Positions 1 to 8,765 of a DNA stretch of 64,000 bases are shown here, piece by piece. How positions within the stretch are numbered: position 1 is the stretch's first letter; every line of letters starts with the position of its first letter. This stretch comes from Mycolicibacterium brisbanense (GTDB lineage: Bacteria; Actinomycetota; Actinomycetes; Mycobacteriales; Mycobacteriaceae). The translations under genes were made by a program, and so were the position numbers. The notes under the pieces were generated by a model. The model was not told where the DNA came from and did no database searches. It saw nothing but the letters and a program-made list of their open reading frames with translations. Location of the stretch: NCBI RefSeq assembly GCF_001570425.1, contig NZ_BCSX01000021.1:186001-250000 (forward strand), in the 5' to 3' direction.

Positions 1-1
1 A

Positions 2-490
2 GAGGCGCTGCTACGCCTGCAGGCAGAAGGTGTACTCCAATCATCATTGGCCCGAGGCTTCACCGTTCGACCCCTCGATCGGCGCGACGTAGTCGAGTTG
101 TATCCCATCCTCGCGGCGCTGGAGGGCCTTGCCGCTCGGTCAATAACAAATCCCAGCAAGGCAATGCTGAAGGAACTCCGATCCACCGCTGCAGCGATCG
201 TGCGCTGCAGCGACGGGATCGAGCGATGGCGACTCGACACCAAGTTTCATCGCACGCTGGTTGCCGCCGGTGGCAATGAGCACCTCGTCGAAATGATCGG
301 GCAACTGCGAATCAACTTGTCCCGCTACGAGCTGACATTTATGCGGGAAATGCCATCACGAGATAACGCGGACGACCAACACGGACAGATCATCGCTGCG
401 CTAGAAGATCGCTCGCCGGACCAGGCAGCCCGGATACTGGACCAGCACTGGCGCAATGGCCAGGAGCAGCTTTTGGATTGGTTGAGCTGA
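2..490 (+). CDS. GntR-family (FadR/FCD) transcriptional regulator, 5'-truncated by window edge
   Basis: The reading frame is open from base 2 with no start codon before it, so the gene begins outside the window. The first residues (EALLRLQAEGVLQ..RGFTV) are the end of a GntR winged helix-turn-helix. The rest is an all-alpha FCD ligand-binding domain: an LEGLAARS stretch, a WRLDTKFHRTL segment holding the conserved Asp and His ligands, and a late DQHGQIIAALED helix. The family usually represses nearby catabolic genes and is released by a small carboxylate or amino-acid-like effector. It sits upstream of the transporter and amidohydrolase genes. Two identical palindromes at 622-633 and 3496-3507 are its likely operators. 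The family is clear; the effector is unknown. Confidence 0.9.
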   Translation, partial: EALLRLQAEGVLQSSLARGFTVRPLDRRDVVELYPILAALEGLAARSITNPSKAMLKELRSTAAAIVRCSDGIERWRLDTKFHRTLVAAGGNEHLVEMIGQLRINLSRYELTFMREMPSRDNADDQHGQIIAALEDRSPDQAARILDQHWRNGQEQLLDWLS

Positions 491-819
491 CACGCTGCGC
501 GGCCTGATGCACCAGCGAGGTTCGCGCTCAGGATATCCCTTCGACGAACCACGAACCGTCACTGCCTGGTGGTAGACCACTCTTAAGACAGCGAACGACT
601 AATCTTTACGACCTAGCGGTCATCGTATACGATGAGCACTCACCGTTTATCGGCAAGCTTGTCATTGCCGCCGCACTTCCGTACATGCCCGCGACAGGAA
701 CGCTCTGGCCTTCACCATGGCGGCCGGGCGAACGGTGAGACCGCGGGATCGCGCCGCATGCTGCGTTTGTGCATCGCTCAGCCCGCCGAAGTATCCAGAC
801 CTGCGACCAGGAGACCTCA
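491..819. other. Intergenic control region between GntR regulator and MHS transporter
   Basis: About 330 bases with no convincing gene; the short open frames here lack family features. The region holds a 12-bp palindrome at 622-633, whose right half (tacgat) could also be a -10 element. A ribosome binding site (caggaga) lies just before 820. The transcript leader for the transporter would therefore be long, roughly 180 bases, if transcription starts near the palindrome. Confidence 0.6.
622..633. promoter_or_regulatory. Candidate GntR/FCD operator, copy 1
   Basis: A perfect 12-bp palindrome, atcgtatacgat. FCD-subfamily GntR regulators commonly bind short palindromes with a GT-N(0-3)-AC core (established for the family), and this fits. 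The identical 12-mer recurs at 3496-3507 in front of the second transcription unit of the same cassette. Binding by the adjacent regulator is inferred. Confidence 0.7.
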
Positions 820-2106
820 ATGTCAACGTCGGCCAGCACATCACACACACAACAGTCGACCGCCAGGAGATCCCTGGCTGCTATAGGGATCGGCAACGCG
901 CTGGAATGGTATGACTGGACGATTTATGCTGTCTTCTCTCCTCTCCTCGCGCAAGCGTTTTTCCCCCAATCCGCTGGAGTCACTGCACTATTGGAGACGC
1001 TTGCAGTCTTCGCGGTTGGGTTCTTCTTCCGCCCGCTTGGCGGGCTACTGCTGTCCGCGGTCGCGGATCAATATGGGCGACGCGTATCACTCGCTGTGGC
1101 CATAAGTTTGATGGCGCTCGGCTCTCTCATTATCGGCATAGCGCCGACATCTGAGACTGCAGGCGTCCTGGCACCACTTCTGCTTGTAGTTGCGCGGGTC
1201 ATGCAGGGACTGTCGACTGGTGGTGAATTTGGTGCTGGCACAACATATCTGGCCGAGATCGCTCCCCCGGGGAAACGGGGCACCTACTCTTCTTTCTACT
1301 ACATCACCGACACGCTCGGGACAATGATGGCTGTCGCTACGTCGTTCGCACTGAGATCGTTGCTGCAACCAGGCGACATTCACGCGTGGGGGTGGCGGAT
1401 CCCCTTCATTCTCGGCGCAATCCTGGGGATCATCGGCTTCGTGGTGCGGAGATCCATCGCCGAGTCGGAAGTCTTCATGGATAGCGAGAAAATCGCAAAG
1501 CCTAGGCTCCTCGACGCTATTCGACTACATCCGAGAGCCTCACTGCAGGTCTTCGGCATCACCGCCGGGGCGACAGCCTGGTTCTACACCTTCGGCATTT
1601 ATCTACCCAGCTATGCCAAAGTTCAGAACGAGGGCGGATCCCGGGCGATCGATATCGCAACTCTGATCGCTGAAGCAGTATTTTGCATCGCACTTCCCTT
1701 CTTTGGCGCATTCTCCGACCGGTTCGGACGGCGATTGTCGGCGTTGCTGTTCTACGGAATCGCAACGGTAGCTGCGATACCGCTGTTCCTTTTGTTTACA
1801 CCCAGTGCGGCCGTGGTGTTCGCCATACAGACTTTGGGCCTGCTCATTTTCGCATTCTATGGATCGATAGCACCAACACTCATGTCGGAAATGTTCCCTA
1901 CCGAGGTTCGAGCAGCCGGACTCGGCTTTCCTTATGCCGTTGCTGTTGCACTCATTGGTGGAACCGCTCCGTACGTCTTAGAATTACTGAGCAAGAACGG
2001 TTCAGGCATTATGTTTGCTGTTTACCTGACGGCTTTGAGTTTCATTTCATTCGTCGTCGCATGGTCATTGCGCGACCGGCGTCACGACGACTTGCGGAAC
2101 ATCTGA
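820..2106 (+). CDS. MFS transporter, metabolite:H+ symporter (MHS) family
   Basis: A 428-residue inner-membrane secondary transporter. The N-terminus has the MHS signature GNALEWYDW in helix 1. It is followed by a loop with RPLGGLL and DQYGRR (the MFS loop 2-3 motif) and a repeat of that motif at SDRFGRR after helix 8. About 12 hydrophobic segments are visible. MHS members import organic acids, betaines or similar solutes with protons. ATG 820 is chosen because caggaga precedes it by a few bases; an upstream in-frame start at 769 has no such site. The M20 amidohydrolase starts 5 bases after the stop, so the two are probably one transcript. The likely cargo is the substrate of the neighbouring deacylase and amidohydrolase; this is inference. 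Confidence 0.9.
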   Translation: MSTSASTSHTQQSTARRSLAAIGIGNALEWYDWTIYAVFSPLLAQAFFPQSAGVTALLETLAVFAVGFFFRPLGGLLLSAVADQYGRRVSLAVAISLMALGSLIIGIAPTSETAGVLAPLLLVVARVMQGLSTGGEFGAGTTYLAEIAPPGKRGTYSSFYYITDTLGTMMAVATSFALRSLLQPGDIHAWGWRIPFILGAILGIIGFVVRRSIAESEVFMDSEKIAKPRLLDAIRLHPRASLQVFGITAGATAWFYTFGIYLPSYAKVQNEGGSRAIDIATLIAEAVFCIALPFFGAFSDRFGRRLSALLFYGIATVAAIPLFLLFTPSAAVVFAIQTLGLLIFAFYGSIAPTLMSEMFPTEVRAAGLGFPYAVAVALIGGTAPYVLELLSKNGSGIMFAVYLTALSFISFVVAWSLRDRRHDDLRNI

Positions 2107-2111
2107 AGATT

Positions 2112-3344
2112 ATGACTATGTCAGTTTCATTGGCTCGCCGCATAGCCGACCTCTACGGCCAATCGCAAATGGCAGAGGTGAGAAGGCATCGTCGCGTTCT
2201 TCACCAAATACCCGAGCTGGCCTACCGAGAGTTCCAAACCGCGGCGTACGTCGAACGTTATCTCAGTACCCTTGGTTTAGAGGTATGCAGGCCGACGACA
2301 ACCAGCGTCTTGGGCTCGCTGCGTACCGGACGGGCGGGTCCCACCGTAATCGTCCGCGCGGACATGGACGCTTTAGCGATCGCTGAAGAAACAGGTCTGT
2401 CTTTTGCCTCAACGAATGGCAGCATGCATGCCTGCGGCCACGATGGCCACATGGCTGTCGTTCTTACCCTTGCCGGCATCCTTTCTAATAACTGCGCCGA
2501 CCTGTGTGGCGAGATTCGCTTCCTCTTCCAACATGCAGAAGAACCACTACCAAGTGGGGCTCCCGAGATCATTGCCGCTGGTGTATTGGATGGCGCCGAT
2601 ATGATTATCGGGCACCATGTATGGACGCCTTTTCCTCTGGGTGTCGTCGACGTGTGCGCGGGGCCAATAATGGCCTCCTGCGACTATTTTGACATTACCG
2701 TCCGAGGCACCGGCGGCCACGGCGCGATGCCCCACGAGTCAGCCGACGCCATCTGCATGGCAGCGCAAATAGTCTCGAATGTACAGCACATTGTCTCCCG
2801 CGAAATCAGCGCGCTAGACTCAGCGGTAATCTCGATTACGGGTATCGATGGCGGAACTGAGTACAACGTCATCCCCGCCAGTGTCGCATTACGCGGCACA
2901 GTGCGCGCGTTCGATGAGAGAACGCGCGAGTACATATTCGCACGGCTACAGACGCTCGCCAGTTCCATCGCGGCGGCGCACGGGGGGTCGGCCTGCGTGC
3001 GGAAGATAGCGGGATCGCCGCCAGTGGAGAATCACCCTGAACTTGCGGAGATCGGGCGACAGGCCTTAAGCGCGCTCGATCTGACCCAGCCCTCACCAGA
3101 ACTCAGAATGTCAACGGCGGGAGAAGATTTCGCCTGGTACCAGAAGGAAGTTCCAGGATTGTTCTTTCTCGTCGGGGGAACGCCGCAAGGAGCCGCTTCG
3201 ATACCTCATCACCACCCCAAGTTCGATTTCGACGACGCAGCGATGGACATTGGAGTCAGGATGTTTCTCTACCTGACTCTATCTCGATCGATAGGCGCCC
3301 AGCCCTGTCCACCTGCTCCCCAACGCGATTCGGCCCTTCCATGA
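2112..3344 (+). CDS. M20 family metallo-amidohydrolase (hippurate hydrolase/IAA-amino acid hydrolase-like)
   Basis: A 410-residue zinc-dependent hydrolase of N-acyl amino acids, of the M20D type. Metal and catalytic motifs are intact: RADMDALAI, MHACGHDGHMA, FQHAEEP, and the dimerisation-domain GTGGHGAMPHE. A late HHHPKFDFDD holds the last metal-ligand His. Starts at 2112 and 2118 are both possible (MTM); the longer form is given. It lies directly behind the transporter gene and about 165 bases before the dehydratase gene. In context it would release a free amino acid from an N-acyl or amide precursor. Exact substrate is not predictable; the family call is secure. Confidence 0.9.
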   Translation: MTMSVSLARRIADLYGQSQMAEVRRHRRVLHQIPELAYREFQTAAYVERYLSTLGLEVCRPTTTSVLGSLRTGRAGPTVIVRADMDALAIAEETGLSFASTNGSMHACGHDGHMAVVLTLAGILSNNCADLCGEIRFLFQHAEEPLPSGAPEIIAAGVLDGADMIIGHHVWTPFPLGVVDVCAGPIMASCDYFDITVRGTGGHGAMPHESADAICMAAQIVSNVQHIVSREISALDSAVISITGIDGGTEYNVIPASVALRGTVRAFDERTREYIFARLQTLASSIAAAHGGSACVRKIAGSPPVENHPELAEIGRQALSALDLTQPSPELRMSTAGEDFAWYQKEVPGLFFLVGGTPQGAASIPHHHPKFDFDDAAMDIGVRMFLYLTLSRSIGAQPCPPAPQRDSALP

Positions 3345-3495
3345 CAGTGCGAGTGCGAGCGCTCAAAGGTCCCTGCCGACCGTGGCACAACGTCGCTAAT
3401 CTCGCAGCGGCGCATAAGAAGCGGTTGACCAGTAACGGTATCGCCGTGGTCGCAATGTCGTCAGCCGTGGGAGCGCCTAGGCATTCAGTTCGTCG

Positions 3496-3507
3496 ATCGT
3501 ATACGAT
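3496..3507. promoter_or_regulatory. Candidate GntR/FCD operator, copy 2
   Basis: Same perfect palindrome as at 622-633 (atcgtatacgat), here immediately before the dehydratase start (GTG 3508 or ATG 3514). Its location suggests an internal promoter in the cassette under the same regulator. Confidence 0.7.
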
Positions 3508-3513
3508 GTGCGA

Positions 3514-4476
3514 ATGACTCCTTCGATTGATCTTGCCAACATCGAACAAGCCGCACACTCCATTGATTCATGCATTAGGCAAACCCCCCAGTATGTGGAT
3601 CCCTCCTTGTCCAGGCATTTCGGGACCGACATCCTCATCAAGATCGAGAGCGTGAACGTTCTCCGTTCTTTCAAGGGCAGGGGCGCAGATTTCTTCATGA
3701 AATCGGTCGAATCCAATCAACCAGTGGTCACTGCGTCAGCCGGGAACTTCGGACAGGCGATCGCTTGGGCCGGAGCAGCACGGGGAATCGACGTTCGAGT
3801 GTTTGCAGCCGAGAATGCCAATCCCCGCAAGATTGACCGCATGCGTGCACTGGGGGCGCGGATCTCCCTTGAAGGTCACGACTTCGACGCAGCCAAGGAC
3901 GCCGCGCGGGAGTTTGCGGAACGACACAGCGGTGCGCGCTTCGTGGAGGATGGCCGGGATCCCGCGATCAGCGAGGGCGCAGGCACCATCGGCTACGAAT
4001 TAGCTGGGGAGAACCTTGACACGCTCCTCGTTCCGGTTGGCAACGGCGCATTGGTATCTGGTGTAGGAGCCTGGTTCAAAGCCCACTCGCCGAAGACTCG
4101 AGTGATTGGTGTTGTCGCGGGATCGGCTCCGTCCATGGCGCTGAGTTGGGAGCAAGGCGCCCAAGTCTGTGCTCCCGTATCGACTATTGCCGATGGCATC
4201 GCGATTCGTGTACCGGTCCCGGCCGCACTGGACTGGATGAAGGAAACCGTCGACCTCGTGGTGAAAGTGAGTGAGTCCAGCATCCTGAGGGCGCTGATGT
4301 TGATCCGCGACCTGGCAGGCCTGTTACTGGAGCCGGCGGCTGCCGTCGGGATTGCAGCATTAATTGAGAATCCTGAGCTTCGCAGTGGGCGCGTCGGCAC
4401 GATTTTCACCGGCAGCAACTTCTCAACGGAAATCGCAGCAGTACTTCGAGATTCACCATCAGTCAACTGCAACTGA
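3514..4476 (+). CDS. PLP-dependent serine/threonine dehydratase-like enzyme
   Basis: A 320-residue fold-type II PLP enzyme. The Schiff-base lysine lies in SFKGRGA. The phosphate- and substrate-binding loops are SAGNFGQA and PVGNGALVSG. The profile matches threonine/serine dehydratase and hydroxyaspartate dehydratase relatives, which deaminate hydroxy amino acids to keto acids. There is no C-terminal ACT domain, so it is a catabolic rather than an IlvA-regulated type. ATG 3514 is preferred; GTG 3508 is in frame two codons upstream. There is no clear ribosome binding site, and the operator palindrome ends at 3507. With the two deacylases around it, the likely role is deaminating the amino acid they release. 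Substrate and stereochemistry are not determined. Confidence 0.85.
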   Translation: MTPSIDLANIEQAAHSIDSCIRQTPQYVDPSLSRHFGTDILIKIESVNVLRSFKGRGADFFMKSVESNQPVVTASAGNFGQAIAWAGAARGIDVRVFAAENANPRKIDRMRALGARISLEGHDFDAAKDAAREFAERHSGARFVEDGRDPAISEGAGTIGYELAGENLDTLLVPVGNGALVSGVGAWFKAHSPKTRVIGVVAGSAPSMALSWEQGAQVCAPVSTIADGIAIRVPVPAALDWMKETVDLVVKVSESSILRALMLIRDLAGLLLEPAAAVGIAALIENPELRSGRVGTIFTGSNFSTEIAAVLRDSPSVNCN

Positions 4477-4509
4477 CAGCTCAGACACCCACACAGTGAT
4501 TGGAGTCAC

Positions 4510-6111
4510 ATGCCGAGCAGTCCGACCTTGCTGATCCACTCGGGCTTGATCGTAGATGGAACCGGGAATCCCGGATACCGGGCAGCGGTCTACGTCAGGG
4601 ACGGCCACATGAGAATTGTGCGCGGCTCGACTGAACACATAAAGGCCGACAGAACTATCGACGCAAGTGGTCTTACTATCGCGCCCGGGTTCATCGACAT
4701 CCACTCCCACTCAGATCTGCTCCTGCTTGACACGCCAAATCCCGACTTCAAAATTCGACAAGGCGTGACCACCGAGATCCTCGGAGTGGACGGATTATCT
4801 TATGCACCCTTCAATGACTTGGACAGTTTGAAGTCGTTTGTCGCCCAGAATGCGGGAATCGGCGGATATCCCGGAATCGAGTACACGTGGAGGACTGTCG
4901 GCGAGTATCTCGACAGATTCGACCGCCGCTCGGTAGTCAACGTGGGCACCTTTGTAGGCAATACAGCCCTGCGTGTTTCAGCTGTCGGCTGGGGCAATCA
5001 GCCAGCAAGTCGGCGCGAAATCCGAAACATGCAAGCAATTCTGCGCAGTGCCATGCACGATGGCGCCCTGGGCATGTCGACAGGGCTCGACTATCCACCT
5101 GGTTGTCACGCTGACACCCAGGAACTCATCGAGCTTGCTCGCGTCGTCACGGAGATGGGTGGCGTCTACCACACGCACGTGCGGTACCGAAAGGGCGACC
5201 AGTATCTCGACCCCTTCATAGAAGCCTTGCAGATCGGACGAGAATCGGGTGTTCCCGTCCATATCACCCATTTCTCGCGCGTCGCTCGGCCCGATGGTGG
5301 CGGCGCCAAAGGTCTTCTGGACCTTATTGATAACGCCAGGGCAGAAGGCATAGACGTTACATTTGATAGTTACCCCTACCAGTGGGGAGGCAGCAGGCTC
5401 GCGCTCCTTCTGCCGGAATGGATACAGCGCGACGGCTATTCGGCTACTTGTTCCCGACTGCACGACCCCGATGTACGCCTACGCCTGGCCGCAGAACTCG
5501 ACGAGGGAGCCACCGCACAATACGACGTTAGTAAGCCGTACTCCGACATCCGGATCGGCGGCCTAACCGCCACCGGCCACACCGCATTCGAGGGCAGGTA
5601 CCTATCGGAAATCGTCGCGGCGCTCGGCGTCAGCCCTGCCGAAGCCATCTGCGACCTAGTTGCCGAAAATCCGACAGCATCGTTTACACGCACCAGCGCT
5701 GACCCAATGACACTGTGGCGCTTTGTATGCCATCCGCTCGGAATGATCGCGAGTGATGCTGTGACAACCGCATTGGCTCCAAGCCCGAGGGTGTACGGGT
5801 CCTTCCCACGCGTACTTGGTGATTTCGTCCGAGAGGAGAACCTTCTGACCCTCCCCGAGGCAATCAGAAAAATGACGTCGTATCCAGCCCAACGGCTAGG
5901 ACTCACCGGCCGGGGATTGATAGCTGACGGGATGATCGCGGACATCACAGTCTTCGACGCACAGACGGTACGCGCGCCAGCGACCTACGAACGCCCTCGG
6001 TTGCTTGCCGAAGGCGTCAAGTACGTCATCGTATCGGGCTCGATAGTCCTCGATGACACGGAGATGACTTCCAACACCCCTGGGCGAAAAGTCGGAACGA
6101 CTTTCCTCTAG
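4510..6111 (+). CDS. N-acyl-D-amino-acid deacylase (D-aminoacylase) family amidohydrolase
   Basis: A 533-residue amidohydrolase-superfamily enzyme. It has the N-terminal beta-sandwich start (LIHSGLIVDGTGNP), the metal motif GFIDIHSHSD, the HTHVRYRKG and HITHFSR histidine segments, and a late MIASDAVTT with the catalytic Asp. Family members cleave N-acetyl or N-formyl groups from D-amino acids. It starts 33 bases after the dehydratase stop, so the two may be co-transcribed. It is the last gene of the lower-GC cassette, and decayed sequence begins immediately after its stop. Family call strong, substrate inferred. Confidence 0.88.
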   Translation: MPSSPTLLIHSGLIVDGTGNPGYRAAVYVRDGHMRIVRGSTEHIKADRTIDASGLTIAPGFIDIHSHSDLLLLDTPNPDFKIRQGVTTEILGVDGLSYAPFNDLDSLKSFVAQNAGIGGYPGIEYTWRTVGEYLDRFDRRSVVNVGTFVGNTALRVSAVGWGNQPASRREIRNMQAILRSAMHDGALGMSTGLDYPPGCHADTQELIELARVVTEMGGVYHTHVRYRKGDQYLDPFIEALQIGRESGVPVHITHFSRVARPDGGGAKGLLDLIDNARAEGIDVTFDSYPYQWGGSRLALLLPEWIQRDGYSATCSRLHDPDVRLRLAAELDEGATAQYDVSKPYSDIRIGGLTATGHTAFEGRYLSEIVAALGVSPAEAICDLVAENPTASFTRTSADPMTLWRFVCHPLGMIASDAVTTALAPSPRVYGSFPRVLGDFVREENLLTLPEAIRKMTSYPAQRLGLTGRGLIADGMIADITVFDAQTVRAPATYERPRLLAEGVKYVIVSGSIVLDDTEMTSNTPGRKVGTTFL

Positions 6112-6195
6112 CTATCAGACCGCCAGCCTCGACGTCATAGACTCCGCCGAGAGTTCCGCGGCGGCCGAGGAGCTGTCCCGTGAGCAGGTCAACCA

Positions 6196-6372
6196 ATGCG
6201 CGGCAAGATCCGGTCCAGCGGGCACCGCCGAATCCTCGACCTCAAGGTCACCGAGGACGCCGAGCTACCGGGAAGCTCGGCACCGATGATCGCCACCATC
6301 GTCGACGGCACCGGCCTGCTCATCTACTTCCTGATCGCGCACCTGACGCTGCCGCAGTTGGCCGGGCTCTAA
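6196..6372 (+). pseudogene. 3' remnant of an mgtE-like magnesium transporter gene
   Basis: The plus-strand frame at 6196-6372 encodes a tail containing SAPMIATIVDGTGLLIYF, closely resembling the last transmembrane helix of MgtE transporters, and ends with TAA at 6370-6372. No upstream MgtE sequence exists: the frame hits TGA at 6181-6183, and the low-GC cassette ends at 6111. The part before SAPM does not look like MgtE, so the true remnant may begin near 6280. Best read as the stump of a gene truncated when the left-hand cassette arrived or during a deletion. Confidence 0.55.
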
Positions 6373-6834
6373 CGCGCGGAGGCAGCGGGTTCGATCCGGC
6401 GAACCAGCGCCTCGGTGACCATGAGCAAACCGAGGCGCACCAGGTTGAGCCGATGCCAGCGCGCAATCAGGTGCGATTGCACCTCCGGAGCGATCTCGCC
6501 TTTGAGCAGTGGGATGTTGATGCCCCGAATGAGGTAGTGTGCTCAGGCCGAGCGCGCCCGCCAGCGATGCGGCCGCGGCCACGACGGTTCGGTGATCGGC
6601 CCCGCCCTGCCATCCGCGGCGCAGCACCACCGACGTTCCGCCCATGGCGGCCGGGGTGATGGGCGCGTAGTACGGCGCCGGGCTGCCGGACCCGATGATT
6701 CCGGGGCTGCGGTGGCTCGCGCCGGCGATCAGCTGGGGCACACCGACGACGGCCTCGTAGGCATTGCCGAAGAACCACGCTGCCCGACCGAATCTCGCGA
6801 TGCCGCTTGCCGAGGGTGGGGTCAGTTTCGTCAT
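6369..6834 (-). pseudogene. Frameshifted small membrane-protein gene (unknown family)
   Basis: Starting from 6834 the minus strand encodes a protein-like sequence (FFGNAYEAVVGVP.. to VAAAASLAGALGLST) up to about 6540, then loses sense. The frame one base over continues plausibly (HYLIRGINIPLLKGEI.., then WHRLNLVRLGLL..) to a TAG at 6369-6371. Joined, they would give about 150 residues with two or three hydrophobic segments. A +1 shift near 6535-6550 either inactivates the gene or is a sequencing error. Its stop overlaps the TAA of the convergent mgtE remnant. I do not recognise the family with confidence. Confidence 0.6.
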
Positions 6835-6844
6835 AGGCCCGAGG

Positions 6845-8476
6845 CTACGACGGCTGCCTGCGGTAGGTCAGTTTGTCGAGTTCGTTGCCGTATTCGTCGA
6901 CCGCGACCACGTCCATCTCGCTGACGAACGTCCCGGGCCGGACGTCGACGCGGATGAACGCGTAGTTGCGGAACCGCACACGTGACCACGCGACACCCTC
7001 GGGTTGCTTGTCTCCGTTGGCATCCCAGACGTAGCTGTTGGGGACGTAGGTGTCGGCTATCGCGTGCCCGCGATAGCTCTCCGCCTCGCCGGGCTGGAAG
7101 TTGTAGCGCGGCCGCCCGCCCGAGCCGACCGTGTAGTACACCGTCCCGTCGGTGTCGGGATAGACGACAGCGTTGTCCTCGGCGGCCCGCGTCGGGCGGC
7201 CGCCGCGAATCGGGTCGGTCCGCTCGAACACGTGGTTGTGGCCCTGCAGCACCAGATCCACGCGGTAGCGGTCGAACAAGGCGACCCAGGCGGCGCGGAC
7301 TCCGCCGTCGCTGGCGTGCGAATCCGTCGTCGAATAGGCGCAGTGATGGAAGAAGCAGACGATGAAGTCGATGTTGGGATCGGCTCGGTGCGCGGCCAAT
7401 GTGCGTTCCACCCAGCTGTTCTGGGCACCGCCCGAATAGCCGGTGTTCGCCTTGATCTCGTAGCTGACGTCGTTGGCGTCCAGTGACAGCACGGCGACGT
7501 TGCCGTACACGAACGAGTACACCGAAGGACAGGCCTTGGGGCCGTTGCCCGGAAAGTCGAGCCGGGCCAGGTGCCCGGCGTAGCCGTGGACCGGGTAGCT
7601 GGCTTCCATGTCGTGGTTGCCGGTGGCGAACATCCACGGTGTCGTGGCGGCGCTGCGCTCGATCGACCCGAAGTAGACGTCCCACACGAAGGGATTGAAC
7701 TTGTCGAATCCCGACGGCGGGTTGCCTCCACCCGACGGCACGAAGGTCCCCGGTTTACCCGCGCCGGAGGGATCGGCGTAGGCGATATCCCCTGCCAGCA
7801 CATGGAAATCCGGCCGCGATGCGATGACCTGGTTCAGCACGTTGGCGGTGTGAGACACCGTCGGATCGTTGTCGGGCTTGTAGTACTGGTCGTCGTAGTC
7901 GCCGGGCTTGAGGCCCGGCGGCAATGCCGGTGTGTCGTCGGTGCCCTGGTCGCCGAGCATGGTGAACCTGAAGGGCACCAGCGCATCGCGCGAACTGGGC
8001 ATCGCGGTCGATGCGGACAGCACGTCGCTGACGAAGCCGTCTTCGGTACGCCACTGGTAGAAGTGCGGCGCCCGTCCCGGCAGCCCGTCGACCGGCACGT
8101 GGGCGTAGAACTGCTCGGCGGCAAGCACACCACCACGACTGTCCGGGATCTGGGTCACGAGATTGCGGACTTCGGCCTCGGTCGTCGCTCCGAGCGCCGG
8201 AGTGGGACCGTGGTCGACGAAGACCTTGACGCCGCCCGGACTGCGCGAGAGCTGCGCGGCGAACCGTAGTTGGCTCGCGGCGTCCGAGCCGTAGCCCATC
8301 CGGCGGTTGGCGACCGTCAGCGGGGCGTCGGCGGCGTACGCGCGATGACCGAACGGGGAAACACCCAGGCCGGCGACGGCCGCCAGTGCTGCCGACCCGC
8401 GCAGAAAGTTCCGTCGCGACACCCGGTGCCTGCGAAGATAGTCCTGATGCCAGTCGTATTGCTCGGCCATCGTCAT
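6845..8476 (-). CDS. Tat-exported purple acid phosphatase-like metallophosphoesterase
   Basis: A 543-residue secreted phosphoesterase. A twin-arginine signal (SRRNFLRGSAALAAVAGLG) lies near the N-terminus. An Fn3-like N-domain follows. The catalytic domain has the metal-ligand series expected of purple acid phosphatases: GDQG, GDIAYAD, GNHDME, a FFHHC histidine, and GHNHVFER. The product should hydrolyse phosphate esters outside the cytoplasmic membrane. ATG 8476 is chosen because it places the Arg pair about 20 residues in. The frame is open upstream to a GTG at 8656, and residues between (PGETPDTGVPTALAAS) could also be coding, so the start is uncertain. It is divergent from the monooxygenase operon. 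Confidence 0.88.
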   Translation of the reverse strand: MTMAEQYDWHQDYLRRHRVSRRNFLRGSAALAAVAGLGVSPFGHRAYAADAPLTVANRRMGYGSDAASQLRFAAQLSRSPGGVKVFVDHGPTPALGATTEAEVRNLVTQIPDSRGGVLAAEQFYAHVPVDGLPGRAPHFYQWRTEDGFVSDVLSASTAMPSSRDALVPFRFTMLGDQGTDDTPALPPGLKPGDYDDQYYKPDNDPTVSHTANVLNQVIASRPDFHVLAGDIAYADPSGAGKPGTFVPSGGGNPPSGFDKFNPFVWDVYFGSIERSAATTPWMFATGNHDMEASYPVHGYAGHLARLDFPGNGPKACPSVYSFVYGNVAVLSLDANDVSYEIKANTGYSGGAQNSWVERTLAAHRADPNIDFIVCFFHHCAYSTTDSHASDGGVRAAWVALFDRYRVDLVLQGHNHVFERTDPIRGGRPTRAAEDNAVVYPDTDGTVYYTVGSGGRPRYNFQPGEAESYRGHAIADTYVPNSYVWDANGDKQPEGVAWSRVRFRNYAFIRVDVRPGTFVSEMDVVAVDEYGNELDKLTYRRQPS

Positions 8477-8693
8477 GCTGGCGGCCAACGCCGTCGGGAC
8501 CCCGGTATCGGGAGTCTCGCCGGGTGCTGTCAAACGTCTCGTGCCCACATCTGAAGATGGTGGTCCAAACCGCGCCCCGGCGCTGTGCGCCACGTCGAAC
8601 GGGTGGTGACGGGCGGGTGAACCGTTACCCGCGCACGGATCGCGCCGCTTCACCACGGATCGGTTTTTCAGATGAATTGGATCGAATATATGC

Positions 8694-8709
8694 GCTGTAC
8701 AGATACAGC
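8694..8709. promoter_or_regulatory. Short inverted repeat upstream of the monooxygenase operon
   Basis: gctgta-caga-tacagc, perfect 6-bp arms with a 4-base spacer, about 57 bases before the flavin monooxygenase start in the divergent intergenic region. The size suits a GntR- or other dimeric-regulator operator. No regulator gene adjoins it, so its use is speculative. Confidence 0.35.
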
Positions 8710-8765
8710 ACGCGGCTGAATCATGGTTTCCAACGAGCGATTCTGTCCGAGCAGTGGAGGTTGGG

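Noticed and set aside
1..6372. Possible insertion sequence or integrase driving the left cassette
   Set aside because: I looked for transposase or integrase motifs, terminal inverted repeats and a tRNA attachment site in the visible part and found none; the outer edge lies beyond the window.
6180..6659. 159-residue plus-strand open frame
   Set aside because: Arg/Pro-rich with no domain content; the region is better explained by the mgtE tail in another frame and the frameshifted antisense gene.
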